The notes: generated by a model from the sequence alone, not told the origin. Shown: positions 45,115 to 53,957, numbered from the stretch's first letter. The stretch is 64,000 nucleotides of DNA from Methylobacterium phyllostachyos (GCF_900103445.1 NZ_FNHS01000012.1:146393-210392); one strand, 5' to 3'. Translations and numbers: made by a program.

Positions 45115-45233
45115 ACCCCTCATCCTGAGGTGCCCGCGCCAGCGGGCCTCGAAGGAGCCCTCCAGAGGACGCCGCGATCCCTGGAGCCCTCCGTCGAGGC
45201 CTCCGCTGCGCTCCGGCACCTCTGGATGAGGGG
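45115..45233 (+). repeat. Dispersed palindromic repeat, family B, copy 2
   Basis: CCCCTCATCCTGAGGTGCCC is the complement, with mismatches, of the right end GGCACCTCTGGATGAGGGG. Internal CCTCGAAGGAGCCCTCC / GGAGCCCTCCGTCGAGG arms give a second pairing. It is an inverted-orientation relative of the element at 20341-20477. It interrupts the otherwise tight gene run before the YcaO gene. Confidence 0.85.
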
Positions 45234-45284
45234 AATGGAGAGGATGGGCCGGAGGCGACGGTTCGAGGAAGACGGAAACACGAC

Positions 45285-46886
45285 GTGAGCAACGCAGACG
45301 CCTTCCACGACCAGGATGATCGCGCCCGCCACGAGCGGATCAAGGCGCCACGCCCCTACCGCTTCGGCGCCAAGCGGCCGATCGAGGGCCTGCCCGAGTC
45401 CCTGCCCGATCCGGTCAAGGCCTATCTCGACGTCCTGCCGGAGGGGCGCATCGTCGGCTTCCCGCTGGCGCCCCTCGACCGCACCGGCATCCCGGTCTGG
45501 TTCGTGGCCTTGTTCCTCGACGACCCGTTCTTCGTCGGTGCAATGCCCTCGGGCATCGGCTACGGCGCCACCGACGACGAGGCGCTGATCGGCGCGGTGG
45601 CCGAGATCGCCGAGAATCTGATGCCGTCGCTCGCGGTGCTGCCGCGGGCCAAGGAGCGGGCGAGCTACACCGACCTCGCCCGCGTCTACGGTGCGAACTC
45701 CGTCGCCGACCCGCTGACGCTTTGCCTCCCGGCCGGCTCCCCGGTCGGCCGCGACACGGTGCTCGAATGGACGCCGAGCGTCCGCCACGCCACCGGCGAG
45801 ATCGTGCTGATGCCGCTCGACGTGGCAGCCACCGACTATTTCGAGCTGTCCGAGGGCTACAAGCCCTTCACCAATCTGATCACCAACGGCCTCGGCGCCG
45901 GCCCGGACGTACCCTTCGCGCTGGGCCACGGCGTGCTGGAATTGCTCCAGCGGGACGGCAACGGCCTGCTGTTCCGGGCGCTCGACCAGGGGGTGATGCT
46001 CGACCTCGACGGGATCGGCCCGGAGAACCGCGCGATGCTGGCGCGGCTGAGGGAGCTCGGCATCCGGGCGCTGCCGAAATTCGCCACCGATCAGTTCGGT
46101 CTGACCAACCTCTACGTCGTCGGCTACGATGAGGACCCCTCTCGCACCCCGGCGCCGATCGCCCTCTCGGCCTGCGGCGAGGCCTGCGATCCGGATCGGG
46201 ACCGGGCCCTGCGCAAGGCGCTTCTGGAATTCCAGGCCGCCCGAGTCCGCAAGACCTTCGGACACGGCCCCCTCGACATGGCCGCCACCGTGACCCCGCC
46301 GGGCTATGTCGATGCGTTCATCCAGAAAGCCCTGCCCAGCCTCGACCTTGAGGAGAGCCGCGCCCTCCAGGCGATGCTCGAATGGATCGAGATGCCGGCC
46401 GCCGATCTGCGCGGCGTGCTGACCGACACCGTCTATTCCGAGCGCAGCACCAAACGCTTCTCGGATCTGCCTTCTACCCCGGCCGCCGACGGCCATGCGC
46501 GGGGCAAGATCGCCTGCGATCGGCTGCTCGAAGCCGGGTTCGACGTCCTGTACGTCGACTGCACGCCCCCGGGTGGCGGGGTCGGCGTCGTGAAGGCGAT
46601 TGTGCCGGGGCTCGAGGTCGAGACCATGAGCTACTACCGGATCGGCGAGCGCAACACGCAGAAGCTCCTCGACCGCGACCATCCGCTGATCAAGTTCGGC
46701 ACCAAGAGCGAGACGCTGCGCCCGGTTCGCCTCACGCCGGAGGCCCTGGAGCGGTTCGGCGGCCAGCCGTTGTTCGATACCGCGCTGGCCGAGCGGATCG
46801 TCGGGCGGCACTATCCGCTCTACCGCGAGCCGGAATCGCACCACGCGCCGTTCCGCCTCGGTCAGCGGCAGGGGAGGGCGGCATGA
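45285..46886 (+). CDS. YcaO-domain enzyme
   Basis: A 533-residue YcaO protein. The family uses ATP to activate an amide for cyclodehydration to azolines, or with a sulfur donor for thioamides; E. coli YcaO instead affects RimO-dependent S12 methylthiolation. The ATP/Mg-binding acidic residues are seen as Glu99, Glu107 and Glu110 (DDEALIGAVAEIAENLM). The second signature is NGLGAGPDVPFALGHGVLELLQRDG (Glu219, Arg223-Asp224). The residual N- and C-terminal regions carry no RiPP-recognition domain that I can see. The GTG start at 45285 is used. No TfuA gene or precursor peptide is visible nearby. Its stop overlaps the next gene (ATGA). Confidence 0.88.
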   Translation: MSNADAFHDQDDRARHERIKAPRPYRFGAKRPIEGLPESLPDPVKAYLDVLPEGRIVGFPLAPLDRTGIPVWFVALFLDDPFFVGAMPSGIGYGATDDEALIGAVAEIAENLMPSLAVLPRAKERASYTDLARVYGANSVADPLTLCLPAGSPVGRDTVLEWTPSVRHATGEIVLMPLDVAATDYFELSEGYKPFTNLITNGLGAGPDVPFALGHGVLELLQRDGNGLLFRALDQGVMLDLDGIGPENRAMLARLRELGIRALPKFATDQFGLTNLYVVGYDEDPSRTPAPIALSACGEACDPDRDRALRKALLEFQAARVRKTFGHGPLDMAATVTPPGYVDAFIQKALPSLDLEESRALQAMLEWIEMPAADLRGVLTDTVYSERSTKRFSDLPSTPAADGHARGKIACDRLLEAGFDVLYVDCTPPGGGVGVVKAIVPGLEVETMSYYRIGERNTQKLLDRDHPLIKFGTKSETLRPVRLTPEALERFGGQPLFDTALAERIVGRHYPLYREPESHHAPFRLGQRQGRAA

Positions 46887-47755
46887 CGCTCCGGTTCGCC
46901 TACAACACCAACGGCGCGGCCAACCACCGCCTCGACGACGCGCTCCACCTGATCAAGGCCGCGGGCTACGACGGCGTGGCGCTGACCCTCGACATCCATC
47001 ATCTCGACCCGTTCGCCGATGCCTGGGCGACGGAAGCGGGCCGCGTGGCGAGCCTGTTGGAGAAGCTGGAACTGACCTGCGTCATCGAGACGGGGGCCCG
47101 CTTCCTGCTCGACCCCAACGCCAAGCACGAGCCGACGCTGGTGACGGCCGATGCCGCGGGCCGCGCCCGGCGGGTTGGCTTCCTCAAGCGGGCGGTCGAA
47201 ATTGGCGCCATGCTCTCCGCCGAGGCGGTCTCGTTCTGGGCCGGGGTACCGAAGCCGGGCGTCGATCACGGCGAGGCCCGGCGCTGGCTGGCCGAGGGGC
47301 TGCACGAGGTCGCCGCCTTCGCCACGGAATCTGGAGTGGTGCCGTGCCTTGAGCCCGAGCCCGGCATGCTGATCGAAACGCTCGACGATTACGCCGCCCT
47401 CGACATTCCGGGGCTGAAGCTCGCCCTTGATACCGGGCACTGCCTCGTCACCGGCGAGCGCGAGCCGGCGGCGGCCGTGCGGGAATTCGCCGACCGGATC
47501 GGCACCGTGGCGATCGAGGACATGAAGCGCGGCAGCCACATCCACCTGCCGTTCGGCGAGGGCGACATGGACGTGCCCGGCGTGCTGGAGGCGCTGGAAG
47601 AGGTTGGCTTCGGCAAGCTGATCTGCGTCGAGCTGTCCCGCGAGAGCCACCGGGCCGACGTGATGATCCCGCAGGCGCTCGACTACCTCCGCGGCTGCCG
47701 GCGCCCCGGGCCGTTGCTCGCCGGCGAGCAGGAGACGCGGCGGCAATGGCAGTGA
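46883..47755 (+). CDS. Sugar phosphate isomerase/epimerase-like TIM barrel
   Basis: A 290-residue protein of the AP-endonuclease-2/xylose-isomerase-like TIM-barrel family, which includes IolE/IolI inosose-handling enzymes. Metal-binding residues are suggested by PCLEPEPGML (Glu), ALDTGHCLV (Asp, His) and HIHLPFGEGDMDVPG; the last acidic residue sits in CVELSRESH. The ATG overlaps the YcaO stop codon, so the two products are likely made in fixed proportion. A keto-cyclitol or aldose/ketose substrate is inferred from the neighbours. The repeat element follows directly. Confidence 0.85.
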   Translation: MTLRFAYNTNGAANHRLDDALHLIKAAGYDGVALTLDIHHLDPFADAWATEAGRVASLLEKLELTCVIETGARFLLDPNAKHEPTLVTADAAGRARRVGFLKRAVEIGAMLSAEAVSFWAGVPKPGVDHGEARRWLAEGLHEVAAFATESGVVPCLEPEPGMLIETLDDYAALDIPGLKLALDTGHCLVTGEREPAAAVREFADRIGTVAIEDMKRGSHIHLPFGEGDMDVPGVLEALEEVGFGKLICVELSRESHRADVMIPQALDYLRGCRRPGPLLAGEQETRRQWQ

Positions 47756-47771
47756 GGGCGGCGAACGTTCT

Positions 47772-47879
47772 CTCCTCCCCCTTGCGGGGAGGAGCCGGAG
47801 GTGGGGGTGGCGCAGGATCGAGCGCGATGGTGCCTTCTGCACCACCCCCACCCCCACCCCTCCCCGCAAGGGGGAGGGG
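47772..47879 (+). repeat. Dispersed intergenic repeat, family A, copy 3
   Basis: The arms CTCCTCCCCCTTGCGGGGAG and CCCCTCCCCGCAAGGGGGAG are complementary over most of their length. The core AGGTGGGGGTGGCGCAGGATCG ... CACCACCCCCACCCCC matches copies 1 and 2. It lies between the TIM-barrel and GT4 genes. Confidence 0.9.
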
Positions 47880-47915
47880 AAACCGCCAGATTGCGGCCTC
47901 CGGTAGCGCACGGCC

Positions 47916-49154
47916 ATGAGAATCCTCTTCCTCAGCCGCCGCTACTTTCCGGCCATATCCGGCATGAGCGTTTACGCGCAGAATCTGCTGCGCGAGCTGG
48001 CCGGCGCCGGCCACGACGTGACGATGATCTCCCAGTATCGCGGTGATGCCTTCGGCACCCGGGTCTACGGTGGCGGCCCGCCGCCGCCGGTGCCGGGCGT
48101 GCGGGTGATCGGCCTCGAACAGCTCGGCGAGCAGACCTCCGGCGACTTCGAGCGCGACATCGCCACGATGGTCGACGCCATCGCCCAGGAGCACGCCCAA
48201 AAGCCCTTCGACATCCTGCACGCGCAGTACGGCTACCCGACTGGCTGGGCAGTCCTGCTCGCCGCCCGCAAGCTCGGGGTGCCGAGCGTCGTCTCGATCC
48301 AGGGCGGCGACGGGCACTGGGTCGGGTCGTGCTGCGAGACCCACCGGGTCGCCATGTGCGAGGTGCTGGCCCATGCCAACGCGCTGCTGATCGGCGGCGC
48401 GTCCTTCGTGGACGAGGTCTGCGGGCGGCTGGGCTCGGACCCGGCCCGCTTCACCATCGTGCCCGGCGCGGTCGACACCGACCGCTTCGCGCAGGGGACG
48501 CCCGACGGGCTGCCGGCCCCCCATGCCGGTTCGGTGCGGCTGTTCTATCACGGCCGGGTCGACCGCCGGAAAGGTGTGCTCGACTTCATCGAGGCCCTGG
48601 CGCTCTTGCGCGCGCAGGGCACGCCCTTCGCCGCCACCATCTCGGGCATCGGGCCCGATGTCGATCCGGCCAAAGCCCTCGCCGCGGAGCACGCCTTCTC
48701 GGAGCGCGAGATCGCCTTCACGGGCTACGCGGAATACGGTTCCGTGCCCGATCTCTACCGCCGCGCCGACGTGTTCGTCTCGCCGACTTACGCGGAGGGT
48801 TTCTCCAACACGATCCTGGAGGCGCTGGCGGCCGGGCTCGCCACGGTCTCGTGCCACGCGGTCGGCGTCTCGGACTGCCTGCGCGACGGCGAGAACGGGT
48901 TGCTGGTCAATCCGGGCGACGTGCCGGCACAGGCCGCTGCGCTGACCCGGATCATCACGGACGCCGACCTGCGTCGCCGCATCGCGACGGCCGGCTTGGA
49001 GGAGTGCCGGCGGGTCTATTCGTGGCACGCGGTCGGGCGGCAGATCATGGAGGTCTACGCCCGCGTCCGCGACGAGAAGCCCGCGACCGATTTCGCCGAA
49101 GACCTGCCCTACGATCCGACCTGCCGCTTCCGCGCTGAGCCGCATCTGCTCTGA
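47916..49154 (+). CDS. GT4-family glycosyltransferase (MshA-like arrangement)
   Basis: A 412-residue retaining glycosyltransferase of GT-B fold. The acceptor-side loop is LSRRYFPAISGMSVYAQNLL near the N-terminus and the donor-binding motif is SPTYAEGFSNTILEALAAG around residue 295. The ATG at 47916 begins MRILFLSRR. It is followed 14 bases later by a PIG-L deacetylase, and an inositol-phosphate synthase lies 6 kb upstream. This set is reminiscent of mycothiol synthesis, where MshA adds GlcNAc to inositol phosphate and MshB deacetylates. The resemblance is by gene class only. Confidence 0.85.
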   Translation: MRILFLSRRYFPAISGMSVYAQNLLRELAGAGHDVTMISQYRGDAFGTRVYGGGPPPPVPGVRVIGLEQLGEQTSGDFERDIATMVDAIAQEHAQKPFDILHAQYGYPTGWAVLLAARKLGVPSVVSIQGGDGHWVGSCCETHRVAMCEVLAHANALLIGGASFVDEVCGRLGSDPARFTIVPGAVDTDRFAQGTPDGLPAPHAGSVRLFYHGRVDRRKGVLDFIEALALLRAQGTPFAATISGIGPDVDPAKALAAEHAFSEREIAFTGYAEYGSVPDLYRRADVFVSPTYAEGFSNTILEALAAGLATVSCHAVGVSDCLRDGENGLLVNPGDVPAQAAALTRIITDADLRRRIATAGLEECRRVYSWHAVGRQIMEVYARVRDEKPATDFAEDLPYDPTCRFRAEPHLL

Positions 49155-49168
49155 GGCCCGGCGATCCC

Positions 49169-49927
49169 ATGCCAACCGCGCTCGCCCTCTCCCCCCATCT
49201 CGACGACGCGGCCTTCTCCTGCGGCGGCCTGTTGGCGCACCTCGCGCAGGGCGGCTGGCGGGTGGTCATGGCGACCCTGTTCACCGGGAGCGTCGCCGAT
49301 CCGAAGGGCTTCGCGCTGGCCTGCCAACTCGACAAGGGCCTGTCGGCTGAGATCGACTACATGGCGTTGCGTCGGGGTGAAGACATCGAGGCCGCCGTCG
49401 CACTCGGCATTGCCCCGCCCGTGCACCTGCCGTTCCGGGAGGCGCCGCACCGGGGCTATGGCTCGGCGCCGGAGCTGTTTTCCGAGACCCGCCCGGATGA
49501 TGGCATCGCGGCCGACCTCGCACCTGCCATCGCGGAGCTGATCGCCGCGCAGACACCGGATCTCCTCCTCGCTCCGCAGGCAATCGGCGGCCATGTCGAT
49601 CACGTCCAGGCGGTCCGGGCGCTGCGCGGCCTCGATCCGCGACCGCCGATCCTGTGGTGGCGCGACTTCCCCTACACGGTGCGCGAGGCTGCGCCCCGGG
49701 AGCCGCTCGCGGCTCTGTTCGCGGAGCTTCCCGAGGCGACGGTGACGCTCGATCCGGACGCCCAGGCCCGGAAACGCTCCGCCTGCGCGGCCTATGCGAG
49801 CCAGATCGGCTTCCAGTTCGGCGGCGCGGCGGGCCTCGACGCGCGGCTCGCCCGGGAGAACGGCATCGAGTGCTTCCGCCTCTCGGGTCGGCTCGGTGCG
49901 GCTATCCCCGGTCTCGATGCCGGCTGA
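49169..49927 (+). CDS. PIG-L/MshB-type N-deacetylase
   Basis: A 252-residue zinc-dependent deacetylase-family protein. The metal-binding motif SPHLDDAAFSCGG (His10, Asp12, Asp13) is at the N-terminus, and a second His motif is GGHVDHVQAV near residue 140. Family members remove acetyl from GlcNAc-inositol or related glycoconjugates. It starts 14 bases after the GT4 gene, suggesting that the two act in sequence. The uracil-DNA-glycosylase-family gene overlaps its 3' end by 11 bases. Substrate identity is inferred from context only. Confidence 0.88.
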   Translation: MPTALALSPHLDDAAFSCGGLLAHLAQGGWRVVMATLFTGSVADPKGFALACQLDKGLSAEIDYMALRRGEDIEAAVALGIAPPVHLPFREAPHRGYGSAPELFSETRPDDGIAADLAPAIAELIAAQTPDLLLAPQAIGGHVDHVQAVRALRGLDPRPPILWWRDFPYTVREAAPREPLAALFAELPEATVTLDPDAQARKRSACAAYASQIGFQFGGAAGLDARLARENGIECFRLSGRLGAAIPGLDAG

Positions 49928-50546
49928 GCCGCACGCGCCGAAATCGCTGGCCGATCCCGACGCCCTGGCGGCCCGCCGCGCGCTGATCGAGGCGCCGCAC
50001 ATCGCGCCGATCCGGGCGCTCGCCGCGCAGATCTCCGCCGAGCGCGCCGCCCCCGTCCCCATACCTGACCCGCTGGACGGTGGCGTCGGCGCCCGGATGC
50101 TGCTCCTGCTGGAGACGCCCGGCCCGGCCGTGCTGTGCACCGGCTTCGTCACTCGCGACAGCGCGAACGGCACGGCCGCCAACCTGTTCCGCTTCCTCGC
50201 CGAGGCCAAGATTCCCCGGGCCGACACCCTGATCTGGAACGCCGTGCCGTGGCTGATCCATCAGGCGGGCGCCCTCAACCGCGCGCCCCGCCGGACCGAG
50301 GTTTTGGCGGCCGCCCCCTATCTGGCGCCGCTCCTCGATCTGCTGCCGCGCCTCACCGTGGCGGTCCTGGCCGGCCGTTATGCCGCTGAGGCCGAGCCGG
50401 CGATCACGGCGCTGCGTCCCGGGTTGCCAGTGATCCGGATACCGCATCCGAGCCCGACCTACGTCTGCACGTCGCCGGCGGTGCCGGCCCGGATTCGGTG
50501 GGGCCTCGGCGAGGCGGCCGCCCTCCTCGCTCGGGCAACCGGCTGA
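49917..50546 (+). CDS. Uracil-DNA glycosylase superfamily protein
   Basis: A 209-residue protein of the UDG superfamily, with LLLLETPGPAVL and DTLIWNAVPWLIHQ at the positions of the uracil-binding and active-site loops, and IPHPSP as the C-terminal loop. The active-site residues are not those of the standard Ung family, so enzyme activity is uncertain. The ATG at 49917 lies within the deacetylase gene, giving an 11-base overlap. Whether it belongs functionally to the cluster or is a chance neighbour is unclear. Confidence 0.7.
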   Translation: MPAEPHAPKSLADPDALAARRALIEAPHIAPIRALAAQISAERAAPVPIPDPLDGGVGARMLLLLETPGPAVLCTGFVTRDSANGTAANLFRFLAEAKIPRADTLIWNAVPWLIHQAGALNRAPRRTEVLAAAPYLAPLLDLLPRLTVAVLAGRYAAEAEPAITALRPGLPVIRIPHPSPTYVCTSPAVPARIRWGLGEAAALLARATG

Positions 50547-50697
50547 GGATAGAGGATCCGTTCCGGCGGCACCTTCCCTGGCCTTGCGCGTGGGTTCGGC
50601 CTACATGCGGGGCAACGGGCCGCGGTCCGGGAGACTTCGGCACGGGCTGATGCCCTGCGGCCGGACCGCGCAGCCGGAAGGGCGGACGCCGAACGGC

Positions 50698-51783
50698 ATG
50701 AATTTTCAGGATCAGCACCGGAAACCGGCCGAGCCGGTTGAGCCGGTCCAGCAGGAGGCCTCGGCCGCAAAACGCAAGAGCCGGCGCAACCGCTATGCCT
50801 GGATCGGCACGGCCGCCAGCATCGTGCTGTTCGCGGTCTCCCTCGGCGTCCTCTGGAAGCTCGTTCAAAGCGTGAGCTGGGCGGAGGTGCGCAGCGCGAT
50901 CGCGGCGGCGACCGGCCGCCAGCTCGGCCTGGCTTTCCTGTTCGTCAGCATCAGCTACCTGTTCCTGACCGGCTACGACGCGCTGGCCCTGCGCCAGCTC
51001 AGAATCAAGGTGCCCTACCGGATCACGGCGCTTGCGTCGTTCACCAGCTATGCGGTGAGCTTCACCCTCGGCTTCCCGCTTCTGACCGCCGGCACCATCC
51101 GCTACTGGATCTATTCCCGGCAGGGTCTGACCACGCCCAAGATCGCGGCGCTCACGGTGATCGCCGGCTTCACCTTCTGGCTCGGCATGGGCGTGGTCCT
51201 GGGCTTGAGCCTGATCATAGAGGCGGGTCAGCTCGCCGGGCTCGCCTTCACGTCGATCCGGATCAACCAGACGGTGGGTCTCGTCGCCCTCGCCTTGGTG
51301 CTGGGCTATCTCGCCTGGGTCTCGGCCAAGAAGCGCAGCATCACCGTCAAGCATTGGCGGCTCGAACTGCCCGGCGCCTCGGTGTCGATCGGCCAGATGC
51401 TCGTCGGCATCGGCGATGTCTGCGCGGCGGCGGCGGTGCTCTACGTGCTGCTGCCGCAGGAGACGACGATCGCCTTCACCACCTTCCTGGCGGTCTACGT
51501 GCTCGCCGCCATGCTGGGCATCGCCTCGAACGCGCCGGGTGGCATCGGCGTGTTTGAGGCGACGATCCTGCTCGCCCTGTCGAGCCTGCCGCGCAACGAG
51601 GTGCTGACCTCGCTGCTGCTGTTCCGCGGCTGCTACTACGTGGTGCCGTTCGTGACTGCTCTGGCCATGCTCGGCCTCTATGAGATCGTGAAGCGCGCGG
51701 GCGGCGCGCGCGATTCCGGCCCCCCGGAGGGGACGGCCGGTCCGTCCGGACGCGGGTGGCGCGACGGGTCGGATTCCCGCTGA
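50698..51783 (+). CDS. Flippase-like membrane protein (UPF0104, LPG-synthase TM region)
   Basis: A 361-residue inner-membrane protein with about eight helices. It corresponds to the N-terminal flippase half of MprF (lysylphosphatidylglycerol synthetase) and to YbhN-type proteins. The family region is GFPLLTAGTIRYWIYSRQG and, near the C-terminus, SNAPGGIGVFEATIL with LLFRGCYYVVPF. The aminoacyltransferase half of MprF is missing, so it should move a lipid or lipid-linked product, not synthesise one. The ATG at 50698 is used. It might export the product of the preceding cluster. That is inference. Confidence 0.8.
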   Translation: MNFQDQHRKPAEPVEPVQQEASAAKRKSRRNRYAWIGTAASIVLFAVSLGVLWKLVQSVSWAEVRSAIAAATGRQLGLAFLFVSISYLFLTGYDALALRQLRIKVPYRITALASFTSYAVSFTLGFPLLTAGTIRYWIYSRQGLTTPKIAALTVIAGFTFWLGMGVVLGLSLIIEAGQLAGLAFTSIRINQTVGLVALALVLGYLAWVSAKKRSITVKHWRLELPGASVSIGQMLVGIGDVCAAAAVLYVLLPQETTIAFTTFLAVYVLAAMLGIASNAPGGIGVFEATILLALSSLPRNEVLTSLLLFRGCYYVVPFVTALAMLGLYEIVKRAGGARDSGPPEGTAGPSGRGWRDGSDSR

Positions 51784-51802
51784 CCGATCCGGCCGATCCG
51801 CC

Positions 51803-53077
51803 ATGTCCGAACCCCTGCGCAGCTCTGAATCCTGGATGGGGGCCGCGATCGCGGCCGGGCTGTTCGCCCTGGCCACGGCACTCGCCGGGCATCTCGATCT
51901 CCCCCTGATCCTGTCAGGCCTCGGCGCCGTCTGCCTCGGCGGCTGGCTCGGGGGGCGGGGCCGCACCAGCCCGCCGCTGCGCCCGGCGGCTACGGCGCAG
52001 CGCCATGCGGTCGCCGAAGCGCTCCTGGCCCACGTGCCCGATCCCGTGATCCTGGTGGACCGGCGCACCCTGGTGATGGAGGCGAACCCCGCCGCCCGGG
52101 CCCTGCTGCCGGCCCTCCACCACGCCCGGCCCCTGTCCTTCGCGCTGCGCGACCCGGAGGTGCTCGACGGCATCGAGGCAGTGCTCAGTTCCGGCGTCCC
52201 GCGCCGCGTCGCTCTGTCGACCCGGGTGCCGCTGGAACGCACCTTCGAGGTGCAGATCGGCGCCTTGCCGATGCCGGACGGCTCGGGCGTCAACGCGCTT
52301 CTGTTCCTGCGCGATCTCACCTCGGCTCGCCGCCTGGAGGCGATGCGGGTCGATTTCGTGGCCAACGCGAGCCACGAGCTGCGCACGCCGCTCGCCACCC
52401 TGATCGGCTTCATCGAGACCCTCCAGGGCCCTGCCCGCGAGGACGCGCAGGCGCGTGAGCGGTTCCTGGAAATCATGCGCGTCCAGGCCCTGCGCATGAC
52501 CCGGCTGATCGACGACCTTCTGTCGCTGTCGCGGATCGAGTTGCGCGAGCACGTGGCGCCGACCGCCGTGGTCGATCTCGGGGCGCTCGCCCGTCAGATG
52601 GTCGATGCGCAGGGCCCCCCGGCCGAGGCCAGGGGCGCCACCGTCCGGTTCGAGGACGGCGCCGGCCCTTACCGCGTCCCCGGCGATGCCGACGAACTGG
52701 CTCGTGTGATCGAGAACCTCATCGAGAACGCCGTGAAGTATGGCGGCGGCCGGATCAGTGTCGGGCTGGCCCGGGAGGACGATCCCCGGCTCGGCCGCCG
52801 GATCGTGCTATCGGTAACTGATGACGGACCAGGCATCCCGCCCGAGCACATCCCGCGGCTGACGGAGCGCTTCTACCGGGTGGATGTCGCGTCGAGTCGG
52901 GCACGCGGCGGCACCGGCCTGGGGCTCGCCATCGTCAAGCACAGCCTCAACCGCCACCGGGGTCGGCTCGCCATCGAGAGTACGGTGGGGCAGGGGACCG
53001 TCGTTCGGGTCAGCCTGCCTGAATACGGCGCGTCCGCCACGCGGCCGGCGGCCACCGATCAGGCCGGCGTGGCGTAG
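51803..53077 (+). CDS. PhoR-type sensor histidine kinase
   Basis: A 424-residue sensor kinase with two N-terminal membrane helices (WMGAAIAAGLFALATAL and LPLILSGLGAVCLGGWLGG), a PAS-like domain around residues 70-165, and a HisKA domain with phospho-accepting His191 in NASHELRTPLATLIG. The HATPase domain has NLIENAVKYG, DDGPGIP and GGTGLGLAIVKH. The domain order matches PhoR, which controls phosphate starvation genes through PhoB, but no phoB or pst gene is next to it. The stop lies 19 bases inside the convergent glutathione transferase gene. Confidence 0.9.
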   Translation: MSEPLRSSESWMGAAIAAGLFALATALAGHLDLPLILSGLGAVCLGGWLGGRGRTSPPLRPAATAQRHAVAEALLAHVPDPVILVDRRTLVMEANPAARALLPALHHARPLSFALRDPEVLDGIEAVLSSGVPRRVALSTRVPLERTFEVQIGALPMPDGSGVNALLFLRDLTSARRLEAMRVDFVANASHELRTPLATLIGFIETLQGPAREDAQARERFLEIMRVQALRMTRLIDDLLSLSRIELREHVAPTAVVDLGALARQMVDAQGPPAEARGATVRFEDGAGPYRVPGDADELARVIENLIENAVKYGGGRISVGLAREDDPRLGRRIVLSVTDDGPGIPPEHIPRLTERFYRVDVASSRARGGTGLGLAIVKHSLNRHRGRLAIESTVGQGTVVRVSLPEYGASATRPAATDQAGVA

Positions 53078-53670
53078 GGGCCGATGCCAAGCCCGATCTC
53101 GACCCGCTCGATCCAGGCCCGGATCGCGGGATAGTCCGCAAGGTCGAAACCGCCCTCGTGGGCCATCCGGGTGTAGGCCACGAGGGCGACGTCGGCGAGC
53201 GTCAGGGCGTCGCCCACCAGGAAGGCAGAGGGTCCGAGTGTCCGCTCCATCAGCCGCAGCGCGTCTCCACCCCGCTCGGCAAGCTTGGGGTCGAGATCGT
53301 CCGGCGACCGCTTGAGGTAGTGGAGCTGGTAGCGGCGGACCGCGATGTAGGGCTCGTGGCTGTACTGCTCCCAGAACATCCATTGCAGCATGCGCGCCCG
53401 GTCGAAGGGTGCCCGCGGGATCAGGGCCGAGCCCTCCGCCAGGCAGATGATGATGGCATTCGACTCCGACAGCACGGCGCCGTCGGCGAAGACCACGAGC
53501 GGCACCCGCCCTGCGGGATTGAGGGCCAGGAAGTCGGGCCTGCGCGTCCCGCCACCGGGGACGTCAACGTCCCGCCACGTCGCCGGGATGCCGAGATGCT
53601 CGGCTACCCATTTGACCTTCAGGCAATTGCCGGAGCCCGGATCGCCGTAGATCGTCAGCGGTTCGGCCAT
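53059..53670 (-). CDS. Glutathione S-transferase family protein
   Basis: A 203-residue two-domain GST. The N-terminal thioredoxin-fold domain starts PLTIYGDPGSGNCLKVKWVAEHLG and has the glutathione-binding VPLVVFADGAVLSESNAI with the conserved ESNAI turn. The C-terminal helical domain has LVGDALTLADVALVAYTRM. A Ser or Asn near GSGNC may serve as the active residue. It is convergent with the sensor kinase gene and overlaps it by 19 bases. The substrate is unknown. Confidence 0.9.
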   Translation of the reverse strand: MAEPLTIYGDPGSGNCLKVKWVAEHLGIPATWRDVDVPGGGTRRPDFLALNPAGRVPLVVFADGAVLSESNAIIICLAEGSALIPRAPFDRARMLQWMFWEQYSHEPYIAVRRYQLHYLKRSPDDLDPKLAERGGDALRLMERTLGPSAFLVGDALTLADVALVAYTRMAHEGGFDLADYPAIRAWIERVEIGLGIGPYATPA

Positions 53671-53957
53671 CGTCGTCCCTGATCTCCCGACCTGGACTGA
53701 GCTTGGCCGAAGGCGCCCGATCTCACAACCAGCGGCCGGGGAACGGAGCCGCTTCAGGAAAACTCCCGTGCAGGCTTCCCGGGGCGCACTCGGTTGTCGC
53801 TGCGCAGGCCAGGACAAGGGGTGCGCCCTTTCACGGCGCCGCCGTTTTCCGGACAGGTGGAGCAAGGGAAACCCGACTCGGGATCCGCTGCCAGGCTGAG
53901 CGGACCCAGCAGCTCAACTTCCAGCGAGCCCCTGGCCGACTGACCCGAGTCATCCCC

